From Clavelina lepadiformis (taxonomy: Eukaryota; Chordata; Ascidiacea; Aplousobranchia; Clavelinidae), in contig NC_135242.1 in assembly GCF_947623445.1 (NCBI RefSeq), forward strand, positions 620,001-684,000: a stretch of DNA of 64,000 bases, read 5' to 3'. Each line of letters opens with the position of its first letter. Within the stretch, counting starts at the first letter, position 1. A program made the position numbers and the translations under genes. The notes under the pieces are model-generated. The model made no database searches. It saw only the letters and a program-made list of their open reading frames with translations, and was not told the origin of the DNA. Below are positions 61,301 through 64,000 of this stretch, one piece after another.

Positions 61301-62903
61301 GATAACGGGTTCGCTCTCTGTACTTTGGACATTGTGTTTGGTTTACCAAACCGCTTTTTCACGAACAAACACACTTCCGTCTAAATCGAACAATGTATGA
61401 ATATTATTGTCTCGGAGCGTACCAACTGGTTAAGATGAACTAAATTTAGCCATCGGTTGAATGTAGCTTGCTTGATTGTTGTTTTATTTCCATCAAACAA
61501 AAAAAACATTCTTTTATTTGCTGTCGACCGTTAAAACAATTATGGGCTTTGTTACCTTCCACTCAACTTTCCTGGTTCTCTGGCATCAGATTTCGGTGAG
61601 TGACGCTTCTGACAATGGGCGCTGGCACAAAACCAGTTTGTGGTTTGTGGTTTTCTGTTGTACCTAAACACTTCCCAACCTCCCAGCCTGAACTCGCATC
61701 GAGTTTTATTGGTCCGGTTCAAGCCAGGTCGAGCTAAACCTCCGTCAATAGCAGGCTCTCTGCAACCATGTCTATAGCTCGTGTTGACTGCCTGGTGACC
61801 TTTGGCCTCAGTTTCGGGTGACGTGTTTAATCTTAAAATCGACAAAACGCGAAATATCGTCACCTGATCGAGAAATGTCAGCAAAGCAGGAAGCTTCGGG
61901 GCGACTTTGTTTGTCAAAATTACGCAACGGTTTAATTTTTATGACGCAGATCGCGAAAGACCGCTGAGTTGCTGCTGCTCACTTCAGGACATCAGTCATA
62001 TTTGCAGTTGTGTCAAGTTCTTTTGTGACGTCACTTTAAGGAATTGTTGTGCACTTGTGACGTAATCGTGATGGGTACGTGTTGTTATAGACCTCATGAG
62101 GTCGCAATAGAGCCGAAACAGGAAACTTACCACGTTGAAATAGAAAAGAAAAAAATCTAAAATATGTCTAAAATATTCTGGAAGTTAACGCCAAAACAAA
62201 ACCCTTTTATTCATAACTTTGCTATTTAAAAGAACAAGTTGATGTAATATCGGCAGAACGTTTCGTGGTAGAGCAATCAGGATGGAGTTAAGGCGCGTAG
62301 CAAAAGCGCAAGCATGCGTGACCGAATTTAAGCGGAGTCTGCGTCACCGTTGAAAACCAAGCAGGAAAGATTAGTTTTGAGGCAAAACTCTAGGAAAAAT
62401 AGAGAATTTGAAACAAACGGTTGAGTTTATTTTGATCTTATTCTTTTTTATCTTTATAACAACGTGATATGATCGGGTTGCGCTACACAGGAAGTCACTA
62501 GCCTTACTGTTGCGTCACACACAAGGATCAATAACCCGATCACGTGATAGCTATGTTTAGATTGCAAAATGAATTTAGCTTGGCGGGTTAGGTCAATTCC
62601 TATCTCAGCTTAAATATTATGACACAATAAGTGGAATGTGACGTGGCGATAACCTTTGTTTATTGGCATCGTGATACTTATAACCACATAGGCCGCTAAA
62701 AACCATGTTGACTGCTGCTGCCGGACCTGGAGCGAGGTCGATTTGATTCAGCTTCACATTTTCGTTTCGTAAATTCTCGATTTTATTTCAGATTATTTTA
62801 CTGGGTTCATTGGTGTGTGACGTAATCATGATTTATTATTTACAGGTGTGTTAAAACAATGACGTAATCTTATCTGCAAACGTCACAGTAGGAGTAGTGC
62901 ATT
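58350..62903. other. 4.5-kb region without a recognised gene
   Basis: After the MNAT1 polyadenylation signals no reading frame has recognisable homology. Open stretches at 59117-59580 and 59584-59961 are short, arginine/threonine-rich and lack splice-consistent partners. A GC-richer patch at 59090-59160 (GCTGGCTACGGGCCTGG) resembles the ends of decayed DNA transposons, but its second end was not found. TGACGTCA occurs at 62026-62033. Confidence 0.45.
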
Positions 62904-63065
62904 ATGGGAAGGAAGGGAGTGTTGATTGAGGAATCGCCTGTTCACTCCGGATTGGCCGACGCAATGGTACCTTGCACATACGTCAGAATAAAGGACAACT
63001 CGCGCGTTCCGTGCTTCAGTAAAGTGGGACGAGGATGGATGGTCCCGGTAGCGATGCTGCAGCAG
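62904..63065 (+). CDS. Putative first coding exon of an unassigned gene (3'-partial)
   Basis: ATG at 62904 opens 54 codons up to a strong donor (CAG|GTAAGG) in phase 0. The peptide has balanced, protein-like composition (MGRKGVLIEESPVHSGLADA, later VGRGWMVPVAMLQQ). Two cysteines sit in PCTYVRI and RVPCFSK. I do not recognise the family. CRE half-sites (TGACGTAATC) lie within 90 bp upstream, as in promoters elsewhere in the window. The remaining exons should lie to the right of the window. Confidence 0.5.
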
Positions 63066-64000
63066 GTAAGGCGCGTTCTCACTCGTCTTGACGCCCTCTA
63101 CGTCATATCAATCCGCGAGCGTCATCGAAAATGCGCAGAGATTTGTTTCGCGCAAACCGCCGCCAACTTCCTATCACCTTGGTCAGTCTGCTCACTGGGA
63201 CCGGAGTCGTTCTTTTCCTGTTCCAAGGAACCATCGCTTTAAAGTGTTTGTTTATTTTTCCTACAGCTGCTACTGTTTTTTTTGTGCATTTGTCTGTTTG
63301 GAAATAGAAAGAGTTGACAGCGATAAGAGAAAGTCATAAAAATACTTGACGCCTATTTAATTGAAACACGACTCTTCGGAAAACTTTTTAATTTTCATGC
63401 CATCACCGTCGAACCGTAAAACACTCGGCGATGTCTTGTGGTTTAATATTCACTTAACGTGCAGGGGGGCCTAAATGTGGGCGATAACTTCTGCAATTAA
63501 GACCATGCTGTCGGTTATCCAACGATATGAGCGCTTACTCTGGAAAGGTTTAGCGCTTGCCGTAGCAGTCGTTTCAAATGGGTGGCTGCTACTCCAGGAA
63601 ATGCATAGTTCCATTATTCTGCGGGTGCCGTGTGCCAGAGGGTTGGTGTCGATGAATTGCGCTTAAAGATAGAACGACGTCAGTTTCCTTCCCTATATTG
63701 GTGTTCGCGTTTAATATCCGCTGCAGGCTAATAGCGGAAACACAGTGGATTTTACAATGGGAAGCATTAAGCATCAGCATGCATTAAAGTAGCAACAGCC
63801 AGCAACAGTCTGGCGTTTTCTGTTCTTTGACACTAATTTATTCTTAGCAGTACGACTGGCGGTCAGAATTAAAATATAATTTGAATGAGGCGGCTAGACA
63901 CAGGCACGGCACTTTAGCTGTATCAGCAAGTTGCGTCGTTGCGTGTCACCAGGTCTCCTATTACATGCAAGCTTGGTGGTAATATGCAGGATGTCGGTTA
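63066..64000 (+). other. Probable intron or unassigned sequence to window end
   Basis: Follows the putative donor at 63066. No further exon or known element recognised; short open stretches here have no homology I know. Confidence 0.4.

Overview
This 64 kb window is nuclear DNA of an animal. It is AT-rich, with compact multi-exon genes, GT-AG introns mostly of 50-900 bp, and several intronless genes. All recognised proteins are conserved chordate or metazoan housekeeping and signalling proteins. Small introns, single-copy versions of genes that are duplicated in vertebrates (one HIP1/HIP1R-type gene, one BCR/ABR-type gene) and many short non-autonomous DNA transposons suggest an invertebrate chordate, most likely an ascidian tunicate. 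That lineage call is inference; no marker in the window proves it.

Layout, left to right. 0.3-1.2 kb (+): 3' part of a testis-specific serine kinase (TSSK). 1.7-3.6 kb (-): single-exon NUDCD1, convergent with it. 6.0-10.5 kb (-): eleven-exon D-2-hydroxyglutarate dehydrogenase (D2HGDH); its exon phases close to an exact 504-codon frame. 10.6-11.7 kb: decayed LTR-retroelement remnant. 13.16-13.72 kb (+): single-exon NTPCR. 14.1-23.2 kb (+): HIP1/HIP1R-type endocytic adaptor with 24 coding exons, an alternative first exon and a candidate 48-nt cassette exon. 23.2-30.5 kb: 7 kb without recognised genes but rich in CRE-like sites, including a CRE-tipped inverted repeat. 30.5-43.4 kb (+): full BCR-type RhoGEF/RhoGAP with 27 coding exons and 1437 codons.

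44.7-52.6 kb is a rearranged accessory block. Two divergent, apparently intact paralogues of the C3orf38 (DUF4518) family lie head to head. Between them is a third, solitary copy of exon 1. The block has been invaded by at least three non-autonomous DNA transposons and two copies of a 480-bp LTR-like repeat. Because the three gene copies preserve unoccupied sites, several insertions can be read directly by comparison.

53.95-54.38 kb is a hAT-like MITE. 54.8-56.0 kb (+) is single-exon TTC4, followed on the same strand by MNAT1 (56.36-58.35 kb, three exons), the RING subunit of the CDK-activating kinase. 58.4-62.9 kb holds no recognised gene. At 62.90-63.07 kb (+) there is an unassigned putative first coding exon.

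The genes share no pathway. The most interesting parts are the C3orf38-like duplication block, the strong excess of the TGACGTCA octamer across the window, and isoform-generating exons in HIP1 and BCR. Exon coordinates were read by eye from splice signals, reading-frame phase and remembered human homologues; no alignment was run.
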